64,000 nucleotides of DNA from Mycteria americana (lineage: Eukaryota; Chordata; Aves; Ciconiiformes; Ciconiidae): assembly GCF_035582795.1 (NCBI RefSeq), contig NC_134373.1:17010001-17074000 (forward strand). The letters are read 5' to 3'. The notes below the pieces were generated by a model. It saw nothing but the letters and a program-made list of their open reading frames with translations. It made no database searches and was not told where the DNA came from. A program made the position numbers and the translations under genes. This document shows positions 1-14,956 of this stretch, one piece after another (the first letter of the stretch is position 1; every line of letters begins with the position of its first letter).

Positions 1-3000
1 TGATTCGCACCTGAGGGCAGCGCAAGGGCTCAGGCAGACGCTGCTGCATGACGATGCAGTTTGGCAGAGACCCTGCTGCTGCTGTCAGCCTTCTCAGCCC
101 ATTCATTCTCCAATGTAATTCACATCATTTTTCCTGTAATGCTGAAGGGCAAATAAAACTACATCCACCAAACATAAGCACTGAAGTTTTGCTTTGCATA
201 GTTCTCCACCAAACTTTTTGGCTGCCTTCAGTGATTGTAAGGAAAATACGGAATTCCCAACATTTGGTGTTCAGAAAGATTCTGCAGCACTTTTTGGTGG
301 GGAGAGGGGGAAGCAAAAAAGCCCCAAACAAGCAGAGAAAAAAACACTCTAAAAGCCCAGAGGCATCAGCATAGTGTCTAGGCCAGATTTCTGGATTCAA
401 TTTTTCCTTGAGAAACTAGGTTTACGTGTTATCTATATTCATGCTATTTACAGTATCAACGGGTAACACACGTCCATTATTATAGCAGTGCGTGCAGCTA
501 CGTGCACTGCTGAGAGGATAGAAGTAAAGGGGTTGCCAATGCAACATAATTCTTAGCTATTTATTGTGTCAGGATTACATAGTAAGGCTGGAAAGTGGGT
601 AGGAATGTAAAAATTGTTATCTTTAGTTCCATATGCAACTCACTGTTTACCTTATGCAGATATGGCTATTGTTATTTTTCATTTCTTATGGATTAGTCAA
701 TAATCTCCCAAAGGATGGTTAAACCACAGCAAAATCAACTTAGTACTACAAACTGCACTTCTAATGAGCTGAACATTTACTTTGGTGTTTCCTTATACAA
801 GCCATTCTTTCGTAACCCGAAGTCCCATGTTAAAAACGGAAAATGTTAACTGAAAAAATACAAGCTACTCTCTGTTTTGAGAAAGACCTTGAAGTCTTTG
901 TAAAGTAGCCAAAGGATGTGGCTTTAGTTTCTTCCCATATCTGAATGTGGGAACTATAAATAGTGAGTAAACTGAAGCACGCACTTAAAAAAAAATAGAA
1001 AGAAAAAAAATGCAAGAATAGCACATGATCAGGAAATGAAAAGGGAGTTTACATCTTGACACACTCAGTCCTGTCTAGGGGAGCTACCTTGATCATTGAG
1101 CAAAGATCAGAGCCAAGATGTATAAAAGAAAAAGCTAAATTGCTCTCATCATTACCATAACACATATTTCTTTTTCTCTGAGTTATTTTTACTTATTCCC
1201 TGAACATAAACTCATTACTTTAAAATTGCTTTATGGAAAACTAATAGAAGTTTTTCATCAAGAGTCTGAGGTTTTCAACTCATAGCGTCTGTGGGTCTTT
1301 TATGCTGGACTTAACAGGAAAATGTCCCCTGATCAAAACATAGCTACAGCAAGAATGACACCAGCCCAGACAACTCATGGAAGGTGAAAACATAAACCAT
1401 ATTTCCAACCTCTGTTTCTTTCTTAAACACAGCAGCTAGGTGAGCTCAATCTGTTCTCAGATTGAGTGAAGCTGTGATGTGAAAACTGAAATGTTGGATA
1501 CTTTTAGGAAGTGACCATTAGCTAAAATTTTCCACGCCTCTGTGTATGCAATGTGAAAGTAATAGCCCTTGTATTTCTGGGGGTTGCTTGTGTTTTGTTC
1601 TGAAATTAGCTCAATTTTTTACCCTTACTTTGAAATACCGTCCATTTCTTAATGTTGAATTCTTACAGTTCTGCTTTTTTGTTCCTCTCCTATCCCTTTA
1701 GATATAAAATCAAAACATTATACTTCAGGCATCTAAACCCAAAGCCTTTAATAAAGTTCATGAGGATTTAAATAATTCTAAGGGCTTGCTTTTTGTTTTA
1801 ACTTTCTCTTGTCCTCTAAAGTGCATGCCTTTTCCACCATGCTGATTATCTTTGAATTTCTAAAGGGCCCATCACAAAGGGAGCTCTGAGTCAAAGGAGA
1901 GCAGCCTTCTCCTTTTTACAAGATGCTATCTGAATGAAGACGAGACTTTGAAAGATGATCATTGCAGAAGTTTGCCTTGACAACTCTTCAGGAAAGGGAC
2001 TGATATCTATGGCCTCGTATTGAAAAGATGGTGCAAATGCTGCCATTAAAAATGTTAATCCTTCCTAGCAGCTGAATTTATATAGGGAAACAGCCCCTGT
2101 GGTAGCAGGATCTCTTACACAGCCTACTCTTAGGTGAGGAATGCTGACAGGGAATTTTATTCTGCACTGCAGTGACTCTGCAGTGGAAGACCATGGTGTC
2201 TATTCCACTATATTCAGAATAAGTTGGATTTCCTCCTCTTTCTTCTGGGGTGTCTGGATATTGAGGTGAAAAAAGGCAGGTTTATTCTAGCTAGCTCTTA
2301 CTCCAAGAAGTCAGCATTTCTTGATGACTTAAGGAGAAGCAAGGAAAATTCCAGTGCATGAAAAACTTTACTCATACAGTGCAAAGTCAGTTGGATTTGG
2401 GTGCATGCATTTGCCTGACTCCTTTGAAAACCCTGTCTTAAACTCATGGAGTGATCAGCAATGTAAGAATATATAAAAGAAATTAAACAGAGTAGAGATG
2501 TATCTAACAAACTGAAACACTGAGAGTAAGAATTGGACTCTCCTTTGGAGGACAGTTGTTCTGTGCTGACTAGTAAGTCACAGCCCATTCCTGTTTCACC
2601 AGAATTTCTAACTGATACAGACTTGATCACTCTTTCGGTATTTATAAGCAACAAACAGAACACCTGAGTAGGGATTGCATTAAATTAAGACACTGGATAA
2701 ATGCTAAAAGATATTGGTCAATTATCAACCTTATTTTCACTCTAATGAAGCAGAGGAAAATCTACACTATTATAATAATGGCTATTTGCTCAGTGGGTTT
2801 ACTTAATGGAATGATAAGAATTAAGAGAGAAAGTCCTGCTGCCTTAGCACAGCAAGAAATAATTCCCATGGCTTGGTAAAGGATCTGAGAGGATAAAAGT
2901 GCTAAATATGGCAATTTACTCAAGTAAAAGTTCCTAGAAAATCCATATATTATCAGCTGAAAGCACTGAAGGCACAATTACCAATTAAGAATACATATAG

Positions 3001-3544
3001 TCAGATGCTTATAAGCTAACTTCAAGGAGAGCACTTGTAGCATGACACAAAAATAAAAACTATGATGTTCTCTTTCTCCTCATCATAATGGCTACTTATC
3101 AGTACACACAGTTCTCTCTTATTTTCATGAAGCCAACAGCTAAAAATAGTTGTATATATAATTAGTAGTCAGTAGCTGTGAATATAATTACACAAGTATA
3201 AACTTATAAATATTGTAGTACTTATATTTAAACTCATAAGGAATCCAGTGCTATCTGTATTTCTGAGGTCTTTTTGTTGTTGTTGAAGCAGATTTAATTT
3301 GGCATCATCCTTTAATTTTGCACTGATTCTGCATGGAAGCACTAGGAGTAACTTAAGGAGATTTTTGGTTGCTCAGGTCCTCTCTTCCCTCAGTAACCCC
3401 TATCCACAATGGACAATGTGATACTTTGTCCATAGATTTTCAAGTAAAGTTTACGATTCTCTAGTACAAGAGCTTTTTATGTACATACCTGTCAGCCTTC
3501 AGGATTATTTTGGAGTGTATTGTTCATAGCCTTCTTTAACTCCC

Positions 3545-3570
3545 TGCTGAAATGAAACTTCATTTCAGCA
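3545..3570. repeat. 26-base near-perfect palindrome
   Basis: TGCTGAAATGAA and TTCATTTCAGCA are exact reverse complements separated by two bases. It could form a cruciform or bind a dimeric factor, but no specific role can be assigned. Confidence 0.9.
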
Positions 3571-3623
3571 AACAACAGTGTGTGCATGATTTCTGTGCAC
3601 TTTCACTGAAAACTAATCACACT

Positions 3624-3688
3624 AGATATAAGGCTTCATTCTGGTTTATTACAGGTAGATATGAGGCTGCATTCTGGTTTATTACAGG
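3624..3688 (+). repeat. 33-base tandem duplication
   Basis: AGATATAAGGCTTCATTCTG with the following GTTTATTACAGG is repeated at 3657 with two substitutions. It is a local duplication 54 bases right of the palindrome at 3545. Confidence 0.9.
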
Positions 3689-6600
3689 AAGGACTGCGCC
3701 CCAGAAAAAAATAAACTGTGAAATATTAAAAATATTCTAATTTCATGCAACTCACAGGGACACACTAGAGTGTCTAGGGCAAATGATGCCAATTTTGAAG
3801 CCAGTGCATTTGAACTAGGGAGACCTGAAAGCCAAAGAAGATGCCAACAGTGAGGTCCACAGCTCAAGTGTGCACCCACAAGCATGAATCATCTAAAGCA
3901 CGAACCAATGCCATGTGGGAGCTGAGCTGTTGACTCCCTTCATGGCACCACAGGAATTACGTGGCCAGAACACCTTGGCAGCTCCTGCTACAGACAGGCA
4001 CGAGGACCAGAACTGTCATCACTCAGTCAAAAGAGCACTCCTCAGGAACTGCAGAGAAGCTGAAATTTTATGTTAATGAATATGAACGTATTGGATATTG
4101 CGTTCATGTATATGAACCCAAGAATTCATTTCATTGTTTGCCTGCAAAACCCAGGACTTCCTAATCTTTTCCCTGCAATCCTTACAGTGAACACAAATGT
4201 AACTAATATGTTCGTGCAGGCCGAAAGCACTCTGCAGTGTATCAGGAAAGAATCCCATAGAAACAGATTAGCAGCTGTTCTAGAAAACCAAACAAGCCTC
4301 TAAATTAAACGCAGCTTCACTTTGATGCTGGTGAATAAAGCGCTTTTGGTGCCCTTGAGATGCCTTTCTCTAAACAGAGGTTCCCATTGTGACATTCCTG
4401 TACAGAGCAGTAACAATATGGTTTTACTTTCTGTTTAAGAAAGTTGCATGCTTTAAGTCTGACAACACTGATGATACCTTGCTGCTTATAAGCACTTTGA
4501 ACAAAGCTCTTTTTTTCACCAGAAAACAGTGCTGATACATTATTAATTTAGGAATAAAATACCGGGTTATCAAATGGTGTTTTAGAAAATGCTCTCAAAC
4601 ACTGAGTTTTACCATCCAAAATTGAGATTTCATAACAGTTAATAATCTAGTTAAACATTAAACATCATTTGCACAGTGCCACTATGTGCACAGTGCACAG
4701 TGCAGTCAGTCACGAAGCAGTCTAAATAATATCTAAATGAAAATTCTATCATTTCTGCTAGGTGTATCTCATTATTATTCTTACTACTCCCCTCTAATTT
4801 GTGGACCAAGAATCCAGCAATATTACATAGCGAACATTAGCTAACAACATAAGGTTTTCTGTGCAGGAGAGTGAAAGAATGACTGACAGGGAATATAATA
4901 ATGGACTAATCATCTGTTGCATAGTCCATTCAAAATAATTCTCAAATTATTAATAGACCTTAACTGAGCCCTTTATGGCAAATTTTCGGTGGAGTCAAAG
5001 CTGTTATCCTTAGCTGATAAAAGATATCATATATAAAACACTAACTTCAATGAGACTTGGTAAAAAGAACAGGAGAAAAACTTGAAAAGATGTTTAGGAA
5101 CCTGATTTTACATATCTGTTTTTTACATTCTGGCTTCTTTGTGACCTACATGAATGCAACTTTGCTGAACATAAGAGTTTCTTGGATTTGGATTAGCTAA
5201 TTTGATGGATTAGCTAAATCACACTCTGCACATGCCTCTCATCTATTAGCTATACAGAGAGCCTAGGGCAACTCAAATCCTAATTTAAGCACTTCCTGTA
5301 AAAGCCAGATGCTGAGTGGGATTGATCCATGCCTCCATTCATGGTGAGGTGGGCCTTCCAGGCAAAGCACAGCCAGATGAAAGATCATTTTGATGTAACT
5401 GTGCTGCTGCTTCCTGACAACAGGCAGCCTCTGCCTTCCCTCTCAACTTCACAGTGTTCATCCCTACAGCAAAGAAAAAGAAACCTTGGCAAAGTCCCCA
5501 CTGACCCCAGTGGGCCCAGCAGGCAGGTTAATGGCAGCATCCGACAAGATCCAGTTTTCCTTTCAGCAGCAAATACAACTTTTGTAATACCTCAAAGACT
5601 ACAACATAGAAAAAGAAATGCAGTCCCATGGAAATTAGTGACTACTGACCACTGGCTTCACCAAGTCATCATTTCACCCAACTCTACAGCCCAGTTTTCC
5701 TGCTAGCTGAGGTATCTCCATACCACAGTGAATTGCTCGGTGTAGATATAATATCTTGCTTCAGTCCCCCACCTTGAACCAACCCCAGCCGTTATCCAGC
5801 TGCTGCCATGGCTCTGGGAAACAGCAGGGAGCCGAGGCTCTGATACACACCAGTTGTGGCAAAAAACGTTTCTTTCCCTTCGTTTGAATTTTTAATGTCC
5901 CACTGGAACGTGCTCCCAAATAAACACATTTCAGTACATCCACATCCCTGAACAGAAGCTACAGTGGTTAGTCAACCTTGTGGGAAGTCAGTGTTGTCCT
6001 CTGACTTTGTGTCACTCGATGGACTGAGTGACAGCTGCTCAATTCTCTGCAAATGCACTCATTACATACTATCATATATTGCAGGTTTTGTCATGCACTT
6101 TTTTATAGAAGGTGCTAAAAACATAGAAATCAGGTTGCTTGACATTTCAGCATGTCTTGTCTTCTCTGAAAGCACTTACCTTGTTAAATTAATGGTCTAC
6201 TGGTGGGGGTTAAATGAAGCCTTCATTATGTTATCTATCACCTCTACAGACTGCCTCAAATAAACACAAGACTCCATCCTTCTCCTGAAATTTGCTGTCT
6301 CTATTTTTGTTCTTGGCAAAATTGGACACTTCTTCTATTATCTATTAAGCAAAGTTCCAGATGTGTTTGCTGGCACTTAAAAACTCATAAGTAGAAAATG
6401 GTTTGCTCATAATAATGTTTACATGATTACATACATTTTTAATTAAAAGTAGCAGAAGACATTATATCATAGAAATGAAATAACCGCCTCATTGACTGAT
6501 TTATTGGAAAGATTTAACAAGAACATTTTACTCCAATAATGGTGATAGCACCAGTTTCCTGTTTAATATATGTTTTCAGAGACATTTAGCCCACAAATAT

Positions 6601-8646
6601 TTCAGAGCTATCTCAAGCATAATATCAAGTTGTTATGGAGGAGCTATATAGAAATAATCAGAAATACCAGATTTGAATTACAAACACATCTTTTTCCCCT
6701 TTGAATCTAGGTTGGGAAAGTTAAAAATGGGTTCATTTTATTAAATATTAAACATAAATTGGAAAATGCAAAGATTGAACAATTTAAATAATTTTGAAGC
6801 AATGGTGTTATAAACAAATGTAATAAACAGAATAACAGCCTTAAGAGATTGCATATGATTTAAAGTTAGCTGCAGCTCCCATGTCATTATAATTTTTAAG
6901 GTAAAGACATATTTGAAGTGATAAGTTACCAAATTCCAAGAAGAAAGCTTTTCAGTAAGTATTGAGAATAAACTACTACTTTGCGATTGATTTTCATATC
7001 CGTTCTCTGCATGTATTTTATTCAGGCAAATTATTTCAGTAGCAAAAGATATTACACAGAATCAAGTTTCTGTCGTGATCAAAAGACTCATTAATGTATA
7101 AACCAATGCATTCCTTGAGTTGATGAGTTTTATTTGTAAAGGCTTTGTCTTCATGAAATAGTTCCTGCCACATAAAGAAATAACTATTTTAACCTCATGA
7201 ACGGTGAATCCTTCAGCAATTACAAGCAGATTGTCCCCAGGTGCCATGTAACTTTGTTAGGTTTATCTCAGTTTGCTTTGTTTAACCTGCCCCACACATC
7301 ATAATCAGATTCTGATCATTGGTATTAAAAATAAAAAGTGGAAAATAGTGAAATCTTTCTCACTGATTTTGAATCACAAATATCTGAAATTGGCATAAAT
7401 TCTAAGGTATTTTATTGCATTTGTCAGCAGATCCTATAAAGCAATGACAATCTTAATGCCAAATGGTTCCATAACCAGCAGGAACATTGTACAGTCAGTG
7501 AATAAAATCACTTGGGCATTACTCATGCTTTATTACCAGGGCCGTTATTTCTTTGCAAGCATTCATTACTGAGTGATTCAAAAATAAAACAAACTTCACA
7601 GCCTTCTTTTAATTTAAAAGAGATTAAATAACTATCTGTATGAGGAACATATCCTAGCTCCATAGCTATTTGTGCATACAAAACCAATTTAAAAGCAATT
7701 GAGCAAGCTGGCAGTGGTACAATATAATAGCTCCTCATTTTATAATACTACCCAGAAGTCTCACTCAAGCAGACTAAACATTCTTCAATGATTGTCAGGT
7801 ATTTGAGTTTACCTGAACTACGAGAAATTTTGATTCAATACCTGCAATAGAGACTGCAGAGAAGATGGAATAGTTTGCAGTGCATGACAGCTCTATCCTG
7901 AGCCAATTCTTTTGACATTTCTACAGTTCCAGTGTGGACCTGACAAATTAATACCCGAGGCAGGTTGTAACTTTGAAGTTAAATGTGCAATTATTCCAGT
8001 TGAATGTAAAATGTTTTCATAACATGAAGTGCCTGTGAGGCAGCAATTCATTTACAAGACTACAAGATAGAAGGTTTAACATCAGTCATGCAAATGGCAT
8101 TTCAATCTTTTCCCTTCCTGAACAGAAATACTTGCAGGGCCTCCTGGAAATCAGTAATATGACCATCCTCAAATGCTTTCCTTTTTTATAATTAGAAAAT
8201 CTGATTCTCCTACATGATTAGGAATCCTCTAGTGACAATTTCCCCAGTGCTCATGAAGACAACAAATCTCTCTTTTAGAGGGTGTGTAGGATAAATAAAA
8301 TCAATGTTATTTGTAGGAACAGGACTACATGCGAATGATGTGTGAAGCCGATAGAGCTGGACTCCTGCGCACAGAACCCTGACTATTCTATTCTGCCTGT
8401 AATGTTAAATTTACACAGTTACAGACAACAACAACTACAGAGCCCAACAAACACAGACATCTCTCAAAAAATAGAGCAGCTCCCAAAAGAAAGCTAATGA
8501 TTGAGGTTGAGATTTTGTAGCAAGAATTTTTGGCACGAATGTGAGGCTGATCACCTGTTATTTTTATAACTCAGTGCCTGTATGTTTGTATATACACTGC
8601 ATATAATTGTATATCAATATATGAAACCATGAGCAGAGAGATAACC

Positions 8647-8664
8647 CATCCATCCATCCATCCA
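8647..8664 (+). repeat. (ATCC)n microsatellite
   Basis: Four and a half ATCC units. Confidence 0.9.
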
Positions 8665-9253
8665 AGTCACACACGTGGTAAGTAGACCTAACCCAAGAAT
8701 TCTGTCATTCTTTCTGGTAAAGAACAGTCTGAAATCTTTTCCTCAAAGGAAAGAATGGAGACAGATTATGCTAAGAGAGTCATTGGGAGCCAGGACTATC
8801 TTATTCTCCATCACTGTTTTAATGGCAGCATATCTAAATGGATGTTTCTGACTCTTTTGGGTTTGCTAAATTTAGGCATTCAGTAAAGATAAATTTGTTT
8901 TGCTGTACTGCATATACTGAGACTCTCTTGCAAAATGATCCTTTACACATATTTCTTTGTACAATATGAAATAAAGTTCTGATCCATTGAAATCAGAGGG
9001 AAATTCCCAATAAATACACATTTTCACTAATAGTGCTAAAAACAGCGTGAAAGATATCTCAGGGAAGACCAGTACTCAAATGTAAGGAATAAATAAAAAT
9101 GAAGCTAAAGCTCTTCTATTTCCTACTGTCAACAACAGTGTCATTTTGCAAGTAAGTTTGGGAGTAATAGATTTGAATTCAAGTTCCCTGAGAGCCTTGC
9201 ATATAAATTCTCACATGAGTGTGCGTGTGGCTTATGAATGACACTATCACCTA

Positions 9254-9293
9254 TTTTATTTATTAACTAGCTGTTTTATTTATTACCTTGCTG
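9254..9293 (+). repeat. 20-base tandem duplication
   Basis: TTTTATTTATTAACTAGCTG is followed directly by TTTTATTTATTACCTTGCTG, 18 of 20 identical. Confidence 0.9.
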
Positions 9294-11029
9294 TTCTAAT
9301 TTTGAAGTGACAAGGAACGGCAACCCATGAAATTCAAATCTGTGTTCACAAACTGCACGTGTATCACAACTCCGTGGCCACAGATTTGTTCTTCAGTTGA
9401 GCAATGTTTAGTACTGCCTGAAAACTGCCTGTGAGATTCCTGGCTGCTGGCACCAGAGCGCTTCCCCAGGCTGCCTGTCCAGAAATGAGGGGACAGGGAA
9501 ACCTCCACACCAGCAACCATGTTCAACAGTAATGACAGATGTGAAGCTCTCATTAACACTGAGTGAGATCCTGGCCCTGAGGAAATCAATGACCCCAAAT
9601 AGATACATCCCCCTGAGACACGTTTGTAATGCAAGTATGCTGCTAACCATGTTAACATTACTGTGCATCCAGGGAACAGAAAGCCTATATTTATCAAGAC
9701 AGTATAGACAAAGTATAGACAGTATAGCATAGCAAGGCAGTAAGCTGCATCTTAAAATATATTTGAATCAATTGCTAATACGGATTAATATAAGTCAGTT
9801 CATATTCTCTTGCCAGTTATGTTAAGGCACTGTCCTGAAAGTGGTTGGTTGGATATAGTAAATTGGAGTGGCCCTAAATTTCTACTTTAAGTAAATATGT
9901 CATGATCAATCCTATAGACTAATCTCTCCTTTTGCATTTACAGTTATTTTTGGAGTTATTTTTTCTCTTTCATATTTTTGAAGCATAAAAAAGTAATATC
10001 GAAGCAGATGGTCATGGGAGAACACTGATTCCAAATAGGAGAGTGAGTCAGCCTGTATCGAAATGCAGACAGGATAGTTTAGGAAAGAACAGTGACCCTC
10101 TGATCAGGAATTCAAAACTCACATGAAAGGGGAGCCTGCGAATGCTTGTGGATATTTTGGAAAAAGTGGGAACAGGTGAGGTTGCCACTGGGAGCCCGAG
10201 TGGGCAGCACTACCTGGAGGGAAGGAAACAAGCAATTTTTCTGGTGCTGGAGAGAGGCTGCAGCATTGCCCCTGTCCCACTTCTGCTATTCCTCACAAGG
10301 AAGTGCACACATAAATCATGCCATTTTGTAAGAACAAGTATTACAGCACCTGAAATGTTGAATGCAATATTTTATTAAAATCCACAAGTCCATATTTTTT
10401 TCCTTTCAGAAGTAATATGTAAATACAGATAAGGGTTGCAACTTGAGGAATAGTCTAGAATGAATCCGCGAGATTTCCTTACCTTCCAGAGGTGTTACTG
10501 TATGTGTGGCAAGCCAGAAAAATGCAGAATTAATGACTACACAGTCACGCTTCCTGTATCACTCCTTCTGTAAAGATCTTGTAATGAAGTCTGGATCCTA
10601 CACATGCAAGACTTTTTTTTGCATTTACACATTTGTTATATATTCTGCATACTATGGTATCACTTTCAAAGATATTTGGCCAGGTCAGCTCAGACACTCT
10701 GGGGAAAATACTTTAAAATGAAGCAGGTAAAAATTATTAGAAAGTAGACTTAAAAAAGCAAGCCTCTGCATCCAACTTTGTGCATGTACTCATGGATTTT
10801 AAAGCAGAAAGGACAATCAGATACTGCTGTCTCATGACTTGCTAAACACCTGTTAACCTGATGTTTTGGGAATTACTAATATGTGACTTGAATTTAATTA
10901 GAGCCTATCCTACTGAAGATCATCGATTCTTTATTTGAAGGAAATGTGTGACTATATGTACATGACCTCCAAAAGCAACTCATTCTAGCGGTTCATCTAA
11001 TAACATCTAATGTTCATCTGAGGTTCATC

Positions 11030-11690
11030 TAGCATGCCTCATTTAAATTTGTCTGGCTTCAGCTTCCAGGCACTGGTTCTTGTTATGGCTTTTTCCACTA
11101 GGTTAAAGAATCTGCAATATGTATTTCTTCTTCTTATGTGGCGGCTATTTGTGCATGGTAGTCAAATCACCTCGTTTCAGTGAGACTGAATTCTTTGCCT
11201 CTCTCATTCAAAACCTTTTTTTTTTGCATCCACTCGTGTGGCTTTTTTTGCACTTTCAATACCCCTTTAAAATGTGGATACTTGAATGGAATGAATTGTT
11301 TCCATATCATCCTTGTCAACGAGAGATTCAGAGTTAAAATTGTTTCTCTCTCATTTTTGCCCTACATGTATGTATTTAGTGACAGCATAAGGGTTTCTTT
11401 AGTTGCCCACTTCGACCCTAATTCTTCTTGAAAGTTACTGCTTTCCAAGATATAGTCCCTTATGCTGGGCATGTGGTTTGCATTCATTGTCCCTAGATGT
11501 ACTTTGCATTTAGCTCTATCTGAATACACTTTGCTTCAACTAGCCCAGCCTGTCTTTGTTGAGATTCACCACTCTGCCCATCTTTGGGTCATCTGTAAAT
11601 TTTATTCATCATGATTTTATGTGTACTTTCCAGTTTGTTGATGTGAGTATTCAGTACTGGTAGGAATGGTGTCAAATCTTTGTAAACCCT
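11030..11690 (-). mobile_element. Ancient CR1-like LINE fragment (antisense)
   Basis: Read on the plus strand, this has the order of an old CR1 in reverse orientation. It includes GGCTTCAGCTTCCAGGCACT, TTGTTATGGCTTTTTCCACT, a 'GTCAAATCACCTC' block, GGGTCATCTGTAAATTTTAT and CAGTACTGGTAGGAATGGTG. These correspond to the antisense of the ORF2 C-terminal and RT regions. Large internal deletions and substitutions have closed all frames. The assignment rests on remembered family patterns and would need a repeat-library search to fix the subfamily. Confidence 0.6.
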
Positions 11691-14600
11691 GCGTAAAACC
11701 TCCTGCTTAAGTCCCAACTGAAAAGTTAATGCTACACTGTATCAATAAATCACATACTAGGTGGTTTTATTAGACAAATCTGAACACATAGCTGTCAATA
11801 GGAACAGCATGCCAAATGTCTGACTGAAGCTTATTACATTTATGTAGTTACTTTTACCAACCACATTTTAAAGTTTTTCAGGGACTGAAATCAGGCTCTT
11901 GAATTAATGGGACAATATGGAAAATTTCCAGAAGCTGAAGAGGGCTCTCTTTTGCTTTGAGCCTCTGCCTATGAGTATTGTAATGCCCCTTCCTGCTCCT
12001 GGCTATGTGATTCCAACATTTCACTCTTAAAGCTGCTATGAAATTAGTGGGTCACTGTAACCAAAAAGATTCCCTGTATAAATCATGACAAAAAGCCATC
12101 TGCAAAGGTTAGCTATCAGATCAGAGAAGGCAGGAGAGAAAAGGAAGAAATGAGCATCCTTCAGTAGGAGACAGCATGACTGACTCGCATGTTTGCTAAC
12201 ACTTACTGAGTTTAATCAGCATCGGTAAACGTCTGTTTGAGTGGATTTAAACAATAAGCCTTGGTTAAATATAATGAGCAAAAAGAATGGGAAGCCCAAT
12301 ACAGGTCTGCAAACAGTTTCACTCACCCAAGTCCCCTCCCTTCTAGCTATAGTGTCTGACTCCCTTTCAGCAAAAGCAATGCCTGAAAGGCACAGTCTAT
12401 GACCAAGTGCAGACCTATATGAGCACTGTGTCTGGGATCCTTGTCTGTGGAGCTTCATCTTGATTAATTGTTCAGTTTATTCCTCTCGTGATGCTGGCTG
12501 AGCAGTTTTTGGAAACCAGCGTCTGCAAGCCATGTGAGACACACACAGCCCACGTACAGCAGTCTGTTCCCTGCAGCAGTGTCTCTTTGGTAGCCCAGCA
12601 TATGTTTGAGGTGCTTCTCAACAAGGATGAAGCTGCATGAGAAGGAGGAGAGGGAGGGTCACTGCATTCAACTGGCCACCGCTGCTGAAAGACAGTAGTC
12701 TCAGTCTCCCCCCTCCAAACCCTTTTCCTGCACAATCCCGTCTGCTTGCATTCATTATTTACATGGTGCCAGCTATGATATTCTTCTCAACTGCCATGAG
12801 ATGCAGCAGCTCACTAATCCGGCACAAAATTAAAATTGCAAAAAGACAAAGCAGACAGTGTTCTGCTGTACTGTTGGAGGTGGCTTATAGAAGGATGTGA
12901 GTGTCAGGGTCTGTGCAGAGCTGAGAGGTGGGAGCAGAGGCAGAGGAGGAGAGCAGCAGGGTAGGAAGAGCAGGAGTGGGACCTCCCTCAATAGCCACTG
13001 GGTATCAGAGGTACCGCACCCTCTCGGGCTGCACTCCTGAGTCCTCCAGAGCCAGAATGAGCAATGCAGCTCCTGCCCACCAGCCACCTCAGAGATGTGG
13101 GCAGCTAAACACCTGCTTGGAAAAACCTCTTTCCCAGAGGTTATTTAGACTAGCTGGTTTCAAAATGTTTGTGTCTAAGATTTCCTTTAGCTATAGAAGG
13201 GCTATACCTACCTACCTGTTTCCTAATACAGAACAAAATGATTTGTCAAGCTCTGCCTTTCCTGAATCAGTTACTAGGTTTTCCTGCCTGCTTTGAGTAA
13301 CGTTGCAAGAGAGCTCCTAAGTTTATCCTTGTTTCTGCTACTTTTAACATTTTCCAGCTTGCTAGTTTTCTAGCTTCTTATATCATGTTTTCATACTCCA
13401 TAAATCTTTTTTTAAATTGCCTCTTTTTTAATGTATTTTTAATTCTCCCAATAAAACAAATGGTGTCTTTTCTTTTTCTTGGAATAAATATTTCTCCGTT
13501 TTCTCATTTTCCTCAGATGTAAGACAGTATCTAAACAAGTGCGCATAGATTTCAATGTACCTTGGCTCAGGATATGCAGGAATCAAAACATGATAATTTG
13601 TTCACACATTCTTCTGAAAATTTCAGTTCTAGCCACAAATAGTATCAGAGTGACATTAAAATATATTTTAAAATAAATAGATAAACCTCATAAACATTCA
13701 CATTTGAATGAAGATATAACTTCCTAAACTGATCAAATAATAAAACCTTTTAAAGAGAGTATTTATTTAACAGAAATCAAGTAGTATTGCCTGCTATATA
13801 ATCCACAATATTTAAATCAGTGTTGGGTTTTTACTCTGTACTAGAAACCATGTTTGCAGTGTACAAATAAGGTAAGCCCAAATAGCTGTATACCAAATCA
13901 ACCAATATTACTCTCTCTAACTAGGAATTTCCCAAGGTTATTCCCTGTATTAAAGTTCCAACCTTTGGCCTTTCAATTTAACAAGGAGATGAAGGGGCAT
14001 TCACTGTGAGATTAGACAGAGAATAGTTTTATAAGTGGACATAAAATCCATGCCTCATAATTTGGAAGGTTTCATTGTGTGATTTACTAAGCTTTTGTTG
14101 GAGTTTTGTTTTGGTTTAGGCTTTTGTTACTTTAATTTGAAAAATTTCTTATTCTGACAATTACTAATTCCATGTGGGTGGAGAACAAGACCCTGTTTCT
14201 CCAATTCCCACAGAAAAACTACAGGGATTAAAAGACATCCATGCAAGGAAACCAATGCCCTATTTCCTGGGGTTCTTTTAAACTGACACCCACTTAAATT
14301 TTCTTAGGCTGCCAGAGAGCAAATAAACATTAAAACTTCTGTTTTTTCCGTTTGTTCTCTGTAAATAAAGGAGCATCCATACATACTTGGGTTGAAACAC
14401 TGGCTATTCATTCCGTAGTAGCTCTTTTATAGACCACTGTGGATGATAATGATGTAATTACAGTCCTTTTAAGGCTACATTGTCTACATGATAAACTAGC
14501 AATTACCTGATTAGAAAAATTTTGGAGACCAATATTAAGTATACAATAGACCACAAGTCTGGTCAGCCATGCAATTATAGAACCAGAACTCATGATGTTC

Positions 14601-14956
14601 CTAATCAAAATTTATCTAAAAGCAGTGCTTTGTGCATGTGCAAAACATAAGTTTAAAACCTGCCTGTCTCAGTTTCCTTTAATAATATTAAACAGTAACA
14701 GATGTTAGTTTGGGTCGAAAATTGTTTTCTTATTTTGTCCATTTATTTTTAAGTTCATTCTAGTTTTACACTAATGTAAATCTGTCTTACTAGTTGATGC
14801 CATTGTGAAATGCCACTTTTAACCAACTCATTTGGAGGGATGGAAATGTATCCAGACTTTGGAGATGACTTATTGCTGTGTGAGGTTGGAGTAATCTTCC
14901 CAGAAGGTGGTTCTTGAACTGAGTTTGCAAGAATGTTATTAACACATTGATCTTTT

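Larger units (their letters stand above)
1..11029. other. Gene-poor AT-rich desert
   Basis: No gene, RNA gene or recognisable transposon seen apart from the small palindrome, duplications and microsatellite listed. A direct repeat GGATTAGCTAA occurs at 5190 and 5207. GTTCATCT recurs three times at 10991-11030. The longest ATG-started frame, 5329-5706 plus (125 codons), matches nothing known and is within chance expectation. A segment near 8975-9010 (GATCCATTGAAATCAGAGGG) may be a remnant of an old amniote repeat. Confidence 0.6.

Noticed and set aside
4082..4107. Short inverted repeat ATGAACG...CGTTCAT
   Set aside because: Only seven pairs around a 12-base loop, expected by chance in 64 kb.
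5329..5706. A 125-codon plus-strand frame starting at ATG
   Set aside because: The longest ordinary frame in the left desert but within chance length. There is no domain, and no poly(A) or splice context that stands out.
9296..9730. A 144-codon minus-strand frame with hydrophobic start
   Set aside because: It overlaps another unrelated open frame, and no family is recognised.
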